DNA of 52,697 bases from Bacteroidota bacterium (GCA_013288745.1 JABDBG010000008.1:1-52697); one strand, 5' to 3'. Shown: positions 1-10,471, counted from the stretch's first letter. Numbers and translations are program-made. The notes: generated by a model from the letters alone, not told the origin.

Positions 1-2
1 CC

Positions 3-662
3 GACATACAAAACGGTGCAACATTATTATTGGGTGGATTTGGATTGTGTGGCATCCCCGAAAATTGCATTGCAGCATTGGTACGAAAAAAAGTAATGGG
101 CCTCACTTGTGTCTCAAATAATGCAGGCGTTGATGATTTTGGTATCGGACTGATGCTTCAACAAAAGCAGGTAAAAAAAATGATCGCTTCTTACGTTGGT
201 GAAAATGAAGAATTTGAACGTCAATTATTAAGCGGCGAATTGGAAGTAGAATTAATTCCGCAGGGAACCCTGGCTACAAGATGCATGGCAGCAGGTTATG
301 GAATGCCGGCTATTTTTACACCAGCAGGTGTTGGCACAGAAGTGGCCGAAGGAAAAGAAACAAGACTATTTAACGGTAAAGAATATTTACTAGAATATGC
401 CTTTGATGCTGATTTTGCTTTAGTAAAAGCATGGAAAGGCGATACGGATGGCAATCTGATCTTTAAAGAAACCGCCAGAAACTTTAATCCTTTAATGGCA
501 ATGGCAGGAAAAATAACGATTGCTGAAGTAGAAGAATTAGTGCAGCCGGGCGAATTAGATCCGGATCAGGTACATACACCCGGAATATATGTGCACCGTA
601 TCTTTAAAGGTGTGAATTATGAAAAGCGAATTGAAAAACGCACAGTAACTCCAAAACCATAA
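3..662 (+). CDS. scoA: 3-oxoacid (succinyl-CoA:3-ketoacid) CoA-transferase subunit A, 5' truncated by window edge
   Basis: Frame is open from base 3 ([21 protein letters not shown]...); [11 protein letters not shown] and [12 protein letters not shown] are CoA-transferase subunit A signatures; next to subunit B. The ORF track start at 30 is an internal TTG. Confidence 0.93.
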   Translation, partial: DIQNGATLLLGGFGLCGIPENCIAALVRKKVMGLTCVSNNAGVDDFGIGLMLQQKQVKKMIASYVGENEEFERQLLSGELEVELIPQGTLATRCMAAGYGMPAIFTPAGVGTEVAEGKETRLFNGKEYLLEYAFDADFALVKAWKGDTDGNLIFKETARNFNPLMAMAGKITIAEVEELVQPGELDPDQVHTPGIYVHRIFKGVNYEKRIEKRTVTPKP

Positions 663-669
663 GCGTTCC

Positions 670-1323
670 ATGCTTGATAAAAACCAGATAGCGCAGCGCA
701 TAGCAAAAGAATTAAAAGACGGATACTACGTAAACCTTGGTATCGGCATTCCCACACTCGTAGCAAATTATATCGCAGAAGGAACGAATATTGTATTGCA
801 AAGCGAAAACGGATTATTAGGTATGGGCCCATTTCCTTTTGAAGGTGATGAAGATGCCGATCTTATCAATGCGGGTAAACAAACTATCACAACAATACCC
901 GGCTCGGCCTTTTTTGATAGCGCAGTAAGTTTTGGAATGATAAGAGCCGGTCGCGTGGACCTTACTGTATTAGGTGCCATGGAAGTAAGTGAGAATGGCG
1001 ATATAGCGAACTGGAAAATTCCGGGGAAAATGGTGAAGGGAATGGGTGGTGCCATGGATCTCGTAGCAAGTGCAAAAAATATTATTGTGGCCATGATGCA
1101 TACCAATCCAAAAGGAGAATCAAAATTATTGCCGCAATGTACACTACCGTTAACGGGTGTACGCTGTGTAAAAAAAATAGTAACAGAACTGGCAGTCCTT
1201 GATGTAACTTCAAATGGCTTTAAACTAATTGAGCGTGCACCGGGTGTAACGGTAGAAGAAATAGTGGCAAAAACAGCAGGAAAATTGATAGTAGAAGGTA
1301 ATATTCCGGAAATGATATTTTAG
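670..1323 (+). CDS. scoB: 3-oxoacid CoA-transferase subunit B
   Basis: [12 protein letters not shown] and [12 protein letters not shown] (catalytic Glu motif); directly follows subunit A. Confidence 0.94.
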   Translation: MLDKNQIAQRIAKELKDGYYVNLGIGIPTLVANYIAEGTNIVLQSENGLLGMGPFPFEGDEDADLINAGKQTITTIPGSAFFDSAVSFGMIRAGRVDLTVLGAMEVSENGDIANWKIPGKMVKGMGGAMDLVASAKNIIVAMMHTNPKGESKLLPQCTLPLTGVRCVKKIVTELAVLDVTSNGFKLIERAPGVTVEEIVAKTAGKLIVEGNIPEMIF

Positions 1324-1411
1324 TTACGAACAATAGATCATCGGTATAAAAATATAGTATGCTACACCTGCAGGGGAATAATAGTATATTGCAACATAAA
1401 TCAATTTATTG

Positions 1412-2704
1412 ATGAAATACCTTCCTTTAAACAGCAACATATTTGTTCAAAACAGAAAACGTTTTGTGGAACGAATGGAAAAAAAATCCATCGCTATTTT
1501 TAATAGCAATGATGAATTGCCAACGAATGGAGACGCACTCTATAAATTCAAACAAAATTCAGATCTTTTTTGGTTAACAGGCATCGAACAGGAAGATACC
1601 ATGCTGGTCCTGTTTCCTGATAACCCTGATGCAAAATATAAAGAAGTACTAGTGATCGTTCGTCCGAATGAATTAAAAGAAAAATGGGACGGCCATCGGT
1701 TAAGAGCTGCCGAAGCAAAAGCTATTTCAGGGATTACAACTATCGTTTGGCTAGATACAATAGAAAGTTTATTACAATCATGGATCCATATAGCCGACAC
1801 TATTTATCTCAATACAAATGAAAATGACCGCAAAGCAAATTGGGTACCGGTAAGAGATTATCGATATGCCGAAATGATGAAGCAACATTATCCATTGCAC
1901 AATTATAAACGCAGTGCGGTAATATTAAAAGAGCTGCGCTCGGTCAAAACTGCATTGGAAGTTGAAGTCATCCAGAAAGCGATCGATATTACCGATAATA
2001 CTTTTAGAAAATTATTACGATTTATCAGACCGGGTATAATGGAATATGAGATCGAGGCAGAAATATATCATTCTTTCCTATCGCAACGCGCAACAGGTGA
2101 AGCATATAGTTCTATCATAGCAAGTGGTGATAGAGCAAGAACTTTACACTACGTTGAAAACAACCAGGAGTGCAAATCCGGCGAATTGATCTTAATGGAT
2201 TTCGGCGCAGAATATGGCCATTATAATGCAGATCTCACCAGAACAGTTCCTGTTAATGGAAAATTTACCGCCAGGCAAAAAACTGTTTATAATGCTTGTC
2301 TGCATTTGCATCATTACGCTGCCAGTATGTTAAAACCCGGTATTAGCATTCTTGACTATTCAGATAAAGTTGGAGAAGAAGCAACTAAAATATTTTTAAA
2401 GATCGGTCTGTTGAAAAAAGAAGATATTAAAAACGAGGATAAAGCCAATCGCGCGTATAGAAAATATTTGTACCACGGAATTTCTCATCATTTAGGAATA
2501 GATGTACATGACCTTGGAACTAGGACGGAACCGATCAAAGCAGGAATGGTCTTTACCATAGAACCGGGCATCTATATCGAAGAAGAGAAAATGGGAATAA
2601 GAATTGAAAATAATTTTTGGATAACAAAATCAGGTAATAAAGATCTCATGAAAAATATTCCTATAACGGTAGAAGAGATTGAGAGCTTGATGAAAAATCG
2701 CTAA
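1412..2704 (+). CDS. pepP: Xaa-Pro aminopeptidase (M24B family)
   Basis: Metal-ligand motifs LMDFGAEYGHYNADLTRTVPV, HGISHHLGIDVHD, TIEPGIYIE, GIRIENN; ATG at 1412 preferred over TTG at 1409. Confidence 0.92.
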   Translation: MKYLPLNSNIFVQNRKRFVERMEKKSIAIFNSNDELPTNGDALYKFKQNSDLFWLTGIEQEDTMLVLFPDNPDAKYKEVLVIVRPNELKEKWDGHRLRAAEAKAISGITTIVWLDTIESLLQSWIHIADTIYLNTNENDRKANWVPVRDYRYAEMMKQHYPLHNYKRSAVILKELRSVKTALEVEVIQKAIDITDNTFRKLLRFIRPGIMEYEIEAEIYHSFLSQRATGEAYSSIIASGDRARTLHYVENNQECKSGELILMDFGAEYGHYNADLTRTVPVNGKFTARQKTVYNACLHLHHYAASMLKPGISILDYSDKVGEEATKIFLKIGLLKKEDIKNEDKANRAYRKYLYHGISHHLGIDVHDLGTRTEPIKAGMVFTIEPGIYIEEEKMGIRIENNFWITKSGNKDLMKNIPITVEEIESLMKNR

Positions 2705-2709
2705 TACAA

Positions 2710-3486
2710 ATGAAAAAACAAATCCCTAATATCTTCACACTATTGAATTTATTTTTTGGTTGCGTCGCAATTGTATTTGCTTTGCAAACGCAAAACATAA
2801 ATATCTACATGAGTGATGAATTTACCAGTAGTTTTAATATTCCAGAAAGTATTTCTTATGCGGCATTGTTTTTATTTGCAGCAGCAATCGTAGATTTTCT
2901 AGATGGTTTTGTAGCAAGATTATTTAAGGCTACCTCCGAAATGGGTAAGCAATTAGATTCTCTGGCAGATGTTGTAAGCTTTGGCGTTGCGCCGGGTGTA
3001 ATTTTGTACCAACTGCTTCGCATGAGCTATATGCGCGAAGAAGATGGATTGAACACTTCCGTATTATTATTATTACCTGCCTTTATCTATAGTTGTGCAG
3101 CAGCTTACAGGTTAGCTAAATTCAATTTAGACGATTCACAGGTTTATGGTTTTAAAGGATTGCCAACACCGGCCGCCGGTTTGCTGATCGCTTCTTTCCC
3201 GCTGATACTACATTTTGGTAATAGTCTAATTAATATCAACGACTGGCTCATAAATAAATGGGTTTTGTACGGATTAATTGTTTTTTTAAGCTGGATAATG
3301 GTGAGCAATCTACCATTGATGGCCTTGAAATTCAAGGATTTTACCCCTAAAAATAACGTTCCGGTATTGATACTATTGGGTATCGGTTTTGCGGCTGCTA
3401 TTGCTTTACAATGGCTGGCAGTTCCGATTATTTTCATTGCATATATTATTTTATCTTTGGCACTTAAAAATAAAGCTACATCATGA
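2710..3486 (+). CDS. pssA: CDP-diacylglycerol--serine O-phosphatidyltransferase
   Basis: CDP-alcohol phosphotransferase motif (DFLDGFVARLFKATSEMGKQLDSLADVVSFGVAP), multi-TM. Confidence 0.93.
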   Translation: MKKQIPNIFTLLNLFFGCVAIVFALQTQNINIYMSDEFTSSFNIPESISYAALFLFAAAIVDFLDGFVARLFKATSEMGKQLDSLADVVSFGVAPGVILYQLLRMSYMREEDGLNTSVLLLLPAFIYSCAAAYRLAKFNLDDSQVYGFKGLPTPAAGLLIASFPLILHFGNSLININDWLINKWVLYGLIVFLSWIMVSNLPLMALKFKDFTPKNNVPVLILLGIGFAAAIALQWLAVPIIFIAYIILSLALKNKATS

Positions 3487-3728
3487 CTTACACTGCAGAA
3501 GTAAAAGTAATGCCACTAAAAGAATTGTTAGACCCTCAGGGAAAAGCTGTAATGAGCGGATTGGGTAATTTGGGCCTGAGCGGCATTCAGGATGTTCGTA
3601 TCGGCAAAAGCATCACACTACAAATTGAAGCGAATACACCTGCAGATGCAAAAAAAATGGCAGAAGAAGCTGCAAAAAAACTACTCGCAAATCCAGTGAT
3701 GGAAATGTTTGAGGTTACTATTAATTAA
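3483..3728 (+). CDS. purS: Phosphoribosylformylglycinamidine synthase subunit PurS
   Basis: 81 aa; LDPQGKAVMSGLGNLG, VRIGKSITLQIEA and KLLANPVMEMFEV are typical of PurS; ATGA overlap with pssA. Confidence 0.9.
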   Translation: MTYTAEVKVMPLKELLDPQGKAVMSGLGNLGLSGIQDVRIGKSITLQIEANTPADAKKMAEEAAKKLLANPVMEMFEVTIN

Positions 3729-3740
3729 TTTGAAGATGTG

Positions 3741-3829
3741 ATGATTTGGTGATTTGATAATTAATTACAGTTATGTTTAGCTTGGATTACTCATCATCAC
3801 ATCACCGAATTACCAAATCACCAAATCAT
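3741..3829. repeat. Intergenic inverted repeat, 22-bp arms with 1 mismatch (atgatttggtgatttgRtaatt), right arm running into the rsmI start codon
   Basis: Left arm 3741..3762, right arm 3808..3829; central 16 bp perfectly complementary. Confidence 0.85.
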
Positions 3830-4496
3830 GTTATACCTCGTTCCAACTCCTATTGGTAATTTGGCCGATATCACTTTTAGAGCTGTCGATGTTTTAAAAA
3901 ATGTCGATCTTATTTTGGCAGAAGATACAAGAACGTCTTCGGTATTGTTGCAGCATTACCAGATCCAAAAACCTATAACCCCTTACCATCAGCACAATGA
4001 GCACAAGATAATTGTACATTTAACGGATCAGTTGCAAGGTGGTAAAACAATGGCACTTCTTACAGATGCAGGCACACCGGGAATAAGCGACCCTGCTTTT
4101 TTATTGGTAAGAGAATGCATCAAAAAAAATGTTACTGTTGAATGTTTACCCGGAGCAACTGCTTTTGTTCCTGCTTTGGTAAATAGCGGACTACCGATTA
4201 ATAGTTTTTGTTTTGAAGGATTTCTTCCCTTAAAAAAAGGCCGTCAGACTTTTCTGAAAAGAATGGCTGAAGAAGAACGTACCATGATATTTTACGAGAG
4301 CCCGATGCGACTGGTAAAAACATTGAATAATTTTATAGAATATTTTGGGGCAGAAAGACAATGCTGCGTTAGCCGGGAGTTAACAAAAAAGTTTGAAGAA
4401 AATAAAAGAGGTACCTTACAAGAAGTGCATGATCACTTTAATACTAAACCCGTAAAAGGTGAAATTGTAATTGTGGTACAAGGCAAAGAGAGCTAA
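3828..4496 (+). CDS. rsmI: 16S rRNA (cytidine(1402)-2'-O)-methyltransferase
   Basis: LYLVPTPIGNLADITFRAVDVLK, EDTRTSSVLL, LTDAGTPGISDPA, CLPGATAFVPALVNSGLP. Confidence 0.95.
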   Translation: MLYLVPTPIGNLADITFRAVDVLKNVDLILAEDTRTSSVLLQHYQIQKPITPYHQHNEHKIIVHLTDQLQGGKTMALLTDAGTPGISDPAFLLVRECIKKNVTVECLPGATAFVPALVNSGLPINSFCFEGFLPLKKGRQTFLKRMAEEERTMIFYESPMRLVKTLNNFIEYFGAERQCCVSRELTKKFEENKRGTLQEVHDHFNTKPVKGEIVIVVQGKES

Positions 4497-4521
4497 TTAT
4501 TTATCTGCTCAAATATTTCCA

Positions 4522-6369
4522 ATGAAGAAAGTATTTTTTTTACTCCCGTCTTTTTTTATTTGTTACTTATCCTCTTTTGCACAGCCTGATCGTTGGCAGC
4601 AAAGAGTTAAATATACAATGGTTATTGATATGGATGTTGTAGCCAACCGGTTTACGGGCAAGCAACATTTAGAGTACACGAATAACTCTCCCACTTCCTT
4701 AAAAAGAGTTTTTTATCATTTATACTGGAATGCATTTCAACCAAATAGCTCAATGGACGTGCGTAGCCAGGAATTAGGTAAAATATTAATTGGTGGTGAA
4801 AAACAAGATTGGGATGCAAGAGTTACAGATAGGATATCAAAATTAGATAGCAGCGAGATCGGTTATCAAAAGATCATCTCCCTAAAAATGAATGGTATTA
4901 CTCAGCCATTTAAATACCACGGAACAATTTTGGAAGTAGATCTTATTACACCTGTTCAACCTAAAAGTACAGTAGTGTTTGATATGGATTTTGCGGCGCA
5001 GGTGCCTTTACAAATCCGCAGAAGTGGTAGAGATAATCCGCAAACAATGGTGCGTTATAGTATGAGCCAGTGGTATCCGCTACTATGCGAATATGATTAT
5101 GAGGGATGGCATCCAACGCCTTATGTTGCCAGAGAATTTTATGGCGTATGGGGAGATTATGATGTTACTATCTCCATTGATAAAACGTACAAATTAGGTG
5201 GCACGGGAAATTTGGTAAATGCAAATGAAATAGGTTGGGGTTATGATACAACAGGCACTCCGCTAAAGCCGATTGTTGCACCAAAACGTACCTGGCATTT
5301 TACCGGTAATAATATCCATGATTTTGTTTGGGCCGCAGATCCGGGTTATACGCATGTCTCCCGCAAAATAAGACAAGGCCTAACGATCAATCTTATTTAC
5401 AAACAAACAGATTCTATTTCCGATGCTAAATGGTTAAGTGTTTTAGATATGGCACAAAATTCATTTCCTTACATTGAAAAAACATTCGGTGCTTACCCTT
5501 ACAAACAATATTCTTTTATCGAAGGAGGAGATGGCGGTATGGAGTATCCGATGGCAACATTATTGGCATCGCCTGCAGGTGCTACACATGAATTGATGCA
5601 CAGCTGGTACCAGGGAATGTTAGGGACAAATGAATCCGAATATGCATGGATGGATGAAGGCTTTGCACAATACAGCGGAAGAAGAGTAAATGCTGTTATC
5701 AATAAAGAGTCCGGCTTTGCACAAGATACACATTACAAAGGTTATTATGCACTTGCTAAAAGCGGATTGGAAGAACCACTTACAACGCATGCCGATCATT
5801 TTAATACCAATTATGCATATAGTGCAGGCTCTTATTTAAAGGGAGCTATTTTTGTGGAACAGTTAGGGTATGTTGTAGGAGCAGCTGTTAGAGATAGCAT
5901 ACTGATAGAATATTACAGAGAATGGCGTTTCAAACATCCCAATGCTAATGATTTTATACAAGTAGCAGAAAAAGTCAGCGGTATCAAATTAGATTGGTAC
6001 AAAGAATATTGGATCAACACAACTAAAACAATTGATTACAAAATTGATAGTTTGTGGGAAGAAGATGGTGTATCAAAAATCCGTTTGAGAAGGATCGGGC
6101 AAATGCCGATGCCCATCGATCTGCAACTAACGTTTAAAGACGGATCAACAGAAATGGAATATGTACCGTTGAATTTAATGTTTGGAGAAAAGCCAAATGA
6201 AAATACGGAAGAGAAAAGAGTAATACACGATGAATGGGATTGGACACATCCAACTTATATCGTTGAAATAAAACATCGCTTAACCGACATGAAAAAAATA
6301 GAAATAGACCCGAGTAAAAGAATGGCAGATATTGATCCTCACAATAGCGTGCTAAATTTATATTGGTGA
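4522..6369 (+). CDS. M1 family metallopeptidase, secreted
   Basis: Signal-like N-terminus (MKKVFFLLPSFFICYLSSFAQ); GGMEYPM; HELMH followed by DEGFAQ (HEXXH-X18-E of gluzincins). Confidence 0.92.
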   Translation: MKKVFFLLPSFFICYLSSFAQPDRWQQRVKYTMVIDMDVVANRFTGKQHLEYTNNSPTSLKRVFYHLYWNAFQPNSSMDVRSQELGKILIGGEKQDWDARVTDRISKLDSSEIGYQKIISLKMNGITQPFKYHGTILEVDLITPVQPKSTVVFDMDFAAQVPLQIRRSGRDNPQTMVRYSMSQWYPLLCEYDYEGWHPTPYVAREFYGVWGDYDVTISIDKTYKLGGTGNLVNANEIGWGYDTTGTPLKPIVAPKRTWHFTGNNIHDFVWAADPGYTHVSRKIRQGLTINLIYKQTDSISDAKWLSVLDMAQNSFPYIEKTFGAYPYKQYSFIEGGDGGMEYPMATLLASPAGATHELMHSWYQGMLGTNESEYAWMDEGFAQYSGRRVNAVINKESGFAQDTHYKGYYALAKSGLEEPLTTHADHFNTNYAYSAGSYLKGAIFVEQLGYVVGAAVRDSILIEYYREWRFKHPNANDFIQVAEKVSGIKLDWYKEYWINTTKTIDYKIDSLWEEDGVSKIRLRRIGQMPMPIDLQLTFKDGSTEMEYVPLNLMFGEKPNENTEEKRVIHDEWDWTHPTYIVEIKHRLTDMKKIEIDPSKRMADIDPHNSVLNLYW

Positions 6370-6392
6370 CCTTTCTATTTGACTATCGTACA

Positions 6393-7175
6393 ATGAAAAA
6401 TTCAATACTTTATTTATTGATCATTACCTGTTTTACAAGTTGTATGGAGCCTTCTTATTTTTTAAGTCCGCTTAATAGTACGTCTCAGACTTATCATACT
6501 ATGCCATTGCATTCAGATTCTGTTAAGTCTGCTATTTATGTAAATGGCGTTGTGACCTTAGGTGTTGCCAATCAAAAAGGGAGAGATAATATATATTCCT
6601 TCAACGCCAATATTAACAGGAGCCATAACCTTGGCTCTTTCCAGGCTTTTTATGGGGTAGACTTTATAGCAGGTGATTACCTCATTCAAAAATTTTCAAA
6701 TACTGATATTACTATTCCTCCAACAGATAATTTTTATGGTGCAGCAGGTTTTAACGGTGGTATCAACCTTGTCATCCCTTTTGGTAAAAGAGGAAGCGAA
6801 TGGCGCATAATAGGTGTTGAAACTTCTTTTCAAAATGAATTTGGTAATTATTTGAAATATAGAAAGGCAATTGCAGATACTACTACAGGCTTAGATCAGA
6901 CAAGTAATTTTACAACAACAGTTGGAGGCTACAGCGAGATAATCTGGAAAACAAGAAACAACGATCAGGTAGGCTATAAAATATCTTACGGTACTGTAGT
7001 TGCTCCCGCTAATACTTATTATGGATCCGAACCTCGTACTAATCCTATTTATTTTTTAAATACTTTCCATGTTACCCGAAAAAATGTTACAGCGTTCGGA
7101 CAAATTGATATCGGCACTTATACCACCACTGTTCAATTTGGGGTTAATTATAGAATTGGTAAACGGAAAAGTTAG
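6393..7175 (+). CDS. Putative lipoprotein of unknown function
   Basis: ATG at 6393; MKNSILYLLIITCFTSC lipobox; beta-rich remainder. Confidence 0.65.
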   Translation: MKNSILYLLIITCFTSCMEPSYFLSPLNSTSQTYHTMPLHSDSVKSAIYVNGVVTLGVANQKGRDNIYSFNANINRSHNLGSFQAFYGVDFIAGDYLIQKFSNTDITIPPTDNFYGAAGFNGGINLVIPFGKRGSEWRIIGVETSFQNEFGNYLKYRKAIADTTTGLDQTSNFTTTVGGYSEIIWKTRNNDQVGYKISYGTVVAPANTYYGSEPRTNPIYFLNTFHVTRKNVTAFGQIDIGTYTTTVQFGVNYRIGKRKS

Positions 7176-7192
7176 ACTAGTAAAAAGTTATA

Positions 7193-7232
7193 ATAAAATA
7201 AAAGCCCGCTCATGAGCAGGCTTTTATTTTAT
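7193..7232. terminator. Bidirectional hairpin terminator
   Basis: ataaaataaaagcc..gctcatgagc..ggcttttattttat between convergent genes. Confidence 0.85.
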
Positions 7233-7246
7233 ATTTTTATCAGGGG

Positions 7247-9409
7247 TTATTTAGTCTTAACCGCAATCCCCTGGTTGATCATATTGTTCATCACTTTCAC
7301 AGTTTCATCTATATAGATATCACTTTTAACGCTTTCAATGAATTTTTTGTTCTTGTCTTGTTTTTCAGCGTTCGAATTAACGTTGGCAGTATCCTCACTG
7401 TTATTGGTAACATTTAATTCTTTCGGCAATTTATACAGGTCTTCCAATTGCTTATAAGTAGCTTTTAGTTTTACAGCGTCAGCTTTATACTTACCGATGT
7501 TTAAAGAGTATACCTTATCATCCTGCTTAGCAATAGAATCTAATTTAGATTTTAAAGCAGTAAACATAGGGCTGTTTTTTATTTCTTTGTTGGCAGAAGA
7601 AACAATAGCATCGCCGTTATAATTGGTGGGCCATGTTTTATAATCTGCCCTGGCAATTTCATCCCAGCTTAATGCAGACGGATTATCTTTTTCGCGCGAT
7701 TTATCATACTCTAATCTGTCAGGAATAACAATATCAGACGCAACACCTTTTAACTGTGTAGAGCCTCCGCTGATGCGATAGAATTTCTCGAAAGTAAGTT
7801 TTACAGTTCCGAGATCATCCGAATCATTAACGAATGGACTGTTTTCAGCATCAGGGTTCAAAGGCACATTGCGTTGTACAGTTCCTTTACCATATGTTGA
7901 TGTGCTGCCAATAATTAATCCTCGTTTATAATCCTGGATAGCAGCAGCAAATATTTCTGATGCAGAAGCGCTGTTTTCATTTACCATTACAGTTAAAGGG
8001 CCATTGTATAAAACACTTTTATCTCTATCATCTAATTGCACTGCTTTTTCACCTCTTCCTTTTACCTGGCAAATTGGTCCGTCTTCTATAAATAAACCGG
8101 CCATCTTCACTACTTCGGGTAATGAGCCACCGCCATTATCACGAAGATCAATAATAATTCCTTCTACTTTTTCGTCTTCCAGTTTCTGAACTTCTTTGGC
8201 AACGTCTTCAGAACATTTAGCGCCGTCTGCCTTTTCATAATCCAAATAAAATTCAGGCAATTCTATATACCCGATCTTATGTGCACCATTGATGATAACG
8301 CTTTTCGCAAATTTATCATCCAGTTTTATCTGGTCACGTAATAAAGAAATTGTTTTTACAGTACCATCAGCTCTTTTAATTGTCAACCTAACCTCTGTTC
8401 CTTTTTGCGAACCGCGTATTAATTTCACTGCATCGCTAACTGCATAACCTGTAACATCGACCGGTTCAGCCTTTCCTTCGCCGATCTTTATTATTTCGTC
8501 ATCAACTTTTAACTCGCCTGATTTCCAGGCCGGTCCGCCAATGATCAGACTTGAAATTTTTATCTTGCTATCATCTTCTCTTAACTGAGCGCCGATACCA
8601 TAAAATGACCCGCTTATTTCTTCGTTAAAAGAACGTGCATCAACCGGAGGAAAATAATCGGTATGAGGATCCATTGTATTGGTGATCGTTTCTACAAATG
8701 AACCGAATATCTCATCTTGTGTATTGTGATTTTTTAAAGTAGTAAAGTAACGGCCAATTTGTTTTTGTACTGCCGTTCTTGCTTCTCTTTCTAAAGTTGT
8801 GTCGGCTTTAAATACGAAGTCTTTTTTATCTTTATTTTTTTCTCTTTCATCTTGCAGGTCAACATACTTTGAAAGCGCCATATATTTTAAACGCTTATAC
8901 CATAAATTGTTTTTATCAGCCTGGTCTTTTGCAAAGTCTAATTTCTCAGGATCGATAACGATGCTGTCATCCTTAGTAAAATCAAAAGGTTTAGCCAGCA
9001 TGCTTGTATATAATGAAGATGTTTCGTCTAATCTTTTTCTATATAGATCGCCAATATAGTAAACAGATTGGAGTGGGCTGCTGCCACGTATCTCGTCATC
9101 AATAGTACCCTCAAATCTTTTAAAACTATCAATATCTGTTTGTAAAAAAATGAATTTATCTCCATCGAGCTCAGTGATGAAGTTCTTTAGAACTAATTTG
9201 GAAAAGCTATCATCCAGTTTTCTAGGGCTATAGTGAGCCTGCACCAGTAATAACCCTACCTCGTGTAATATCTTTTCATTTTTTGATTTTGGGTTATCAT
9301 CATTTGTACGACCTTGTGTTTGAAGAGCGATAAATAACCCGGCACCTATTAAAACTGCCAACACGGGTAAAAATTTTTTACTCATAATAAATTGTTGAAT
9401 TTTAAGCAT
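7247..9409 (-). CDS. prc: Carboxy-terminal processing (tail-specific) protease, S41 family with PDZ
   Basis: PDZ region GIGAQLREDDSKIKISSLIIGGPAWKSGELKVDDEI; IIDLRDNGGGSLPEV; NENSASASEIFAAAIQDY; GKGTVQ. Confidence 0.94.
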   Translation of the reverse strand: MLKIQQFIMSKKFLPVLAVLIGAGLFIALQTQGRTNDDNPKSKNEKILHEVGLLLVQAHYSPRKLDDSFSKLVLKNFITELDGDKFIFLQTDIDSFKRFEGTIDDEIRGSSPLQSVYYIGDLYRKRLDETSSLYTSMLAKPFDFTKDDSIVIDPEKLDFAKDQADKNNLWYKRLKYMALSKYVDLQDEREKNKDKKDFVFKADTTLEREARTAVQKQIGRYFTTLKNHNTQDEIFGSFVETITNTMDPHTDYFPPVDARSFNEEISGSFYGIGAQLREDDSKIKISSLIIGGPAWKSGELKVDDEIIKIGEGKAEPVDVTGYAVSDAVKLIRGSQKGTEVRLTIKRADGTVKTISLLRDQIKLDDKFAKSVIINGAHKIGYIELPEFYLDYEKADGAKCSEDVAKEVQKLEDEKVEGIIIDLRDNGGGSLPEVVKMAGLFIEDGPICQVKGRGEKAVQLDDRDKSVLYNGPLTVMVNENSASASEIFAAAIQDYKRGLIIGSTSTYGKGTVQRNVPLNPDAENSPFVNDSDDLGTVKLTFEKFYRISGGSTQLKGVASDIVIPDRLEYDKSREKDNPSALSWDEIARADYKTWPTNYNGDAIVSSANKEIKNSPMFTALKSKLDSIAKQDDKVYSLNIGKYKADAVKLKATYKQLEDLYKLPKELNVTNNSEDTANVNSNAEKQDKNKKFIESVKSDIYIDETVKVMNNMINQGIAVKTK

Positions 9410-9500
9410 CCTAGTAAAATTAACGCAAAAAAGCTTGCTATAGAGACGTTAACAAAGAGTTTACAGTAAAACTTTTCTTAAAATTAGTGGCTAAATGCTC

Positions 9501-9564
9501 AAGGCTGAATGCAGAATGCGTTAAAGCAGTTCAGCGTTAGGCTTTAGCGTCCGGCGTTCAGCTT
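9501..9564. repeat. Imperfect intergenic inverted repeat (aaggctgaatgcagaatgcgttaaagc / gctttagcgtccggcgttcagctt)
   Basis: Left arm 9501..9527, right arm 9541..9564; repeated word gctgaaYgc. Confidence 0.65.
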
Positions 9565-9576
9565 ATTATAAGCAAA

Positions 9577-9606
9577 AAAAAAGTCCTGCCTTTTTGCAGA
9601 ACTTTT
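9577..9606 (-). terminator. Hairpin terminator downstream of tRNA-His
   Basis: Minus strand AAGTTCTGC-AAAAAG-GCAGGACTT followed by a T tract. Confidence 0.7.
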
Positions 9607-9609
9607 TTG

Positions 9610-9684
9610 GGTAATCGAGGGGGCTCGAACCCCCGACCCTCAGAATCACAATCTGATGCTCTAACCAACTGAGCTACGACTACC
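9610..9684 (-). tRNA. tRNA-His (GTG anticodon)
   Basis: Cloverleaf on minus strand: GGTAGTCG...CGATTACC with an extra G-1:C73 pair, D arm AGCTCAGTTGGTTAGAGC, anticodon stem/loop TCAGA-TTGTGAT-TCTGA, T arm GGGGGTTCGAGCCCCC; CCA not encoded. Confidence 0.95.
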
Positions 9685-9781
9685 GTTTAGCGGAGTGCAA
9701 AAGTAGCAAAAAACCTTTCTTTATCAAAATTACATTTGCATTTATTTTATAATTGGTTTCTTTGCAATCAAATTGGCAAAA

Positions 9782-10390
9782 ATGAATTGGACGGGCTACG
9801 TTATTACTATTTTATTATCCACTTTTACGGGCTGGGTAACTACGTGGATAGCTATTAAAATGCTGTTTCACCCTAGAAAACCCATCAAAATTTTTGGGTT
9901 TACCCTGCAGGGAATATTTCCTAAAAATCAACAATTGATAGCTCAAAAACTCGGACAGGTAGTCAGCAAAGAACTATTATCCTTTGATGAAATCGAAAAG
10001 AAGATAACGAACCCGGATAATCTGCAAAAACTAAAGCCTGAAATAGAGGCACATATTGATAATTTTCTGCGTAACAAATTAAAAGAGGTTTTTCCGATGC
10101 TGGCAATGCTGATAGGTGATAAAACGATCGAGCAACTGAAAGGAGCTTTTATTATTGAACTGGAAAACCTTTTTCCGGTGCTAATGAAAACTTACATGAA
10201 TAAACTACAAAATGACCTGGATCTGGAAAAGATAGTAACGGAAAAGATCGCAGGTTTTTCGGCAGAAAAATTAGAAGACATGTTGGATCAGATAACCAAA
10301 AAAGAATTTAAATTCTTAGAATTTAGCGGTGTATTTTTTGGACTGATCATTGGGGTCATCCAAGTATTATTTATGCTGATCACGCGGTAA
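9782..10390 (+). CDS. DUF445 family membrane protein
   Basis: N-terminal TM and WIAIKMLFHPRKPIKIFGFTLQGIFPKNQQLIAQKLGQVVSKELL typical of DUF445; C-terminal TM. Confidence 0.85.
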   Translation: MNWTGYVITILLSTFTGWVTTWIAIKMLFHPRKPIKIFGFTLQGIFPKNQQLIAQKLGQVVSKELLSFDEIEKKITNPDNLQKLKPEIEAHIDNFLRNKLKEVFPMLAMLIGDKTIEQLKGAFIIELENLFPVLMKTYMNKLQNDLDLEKIVTEKIAGFSAEKLEDMLDQITKKEFKFLEFSGVFFGLIIGVIQVLFMLITR

Positions 10391-10471
10391 TAACTTTTCC
10401 TTAACACCTGTCTGCGCTTACTTTATGCAGCAATGCTACCACTCATCATTTGACTTTTGCATATCTGAAAT

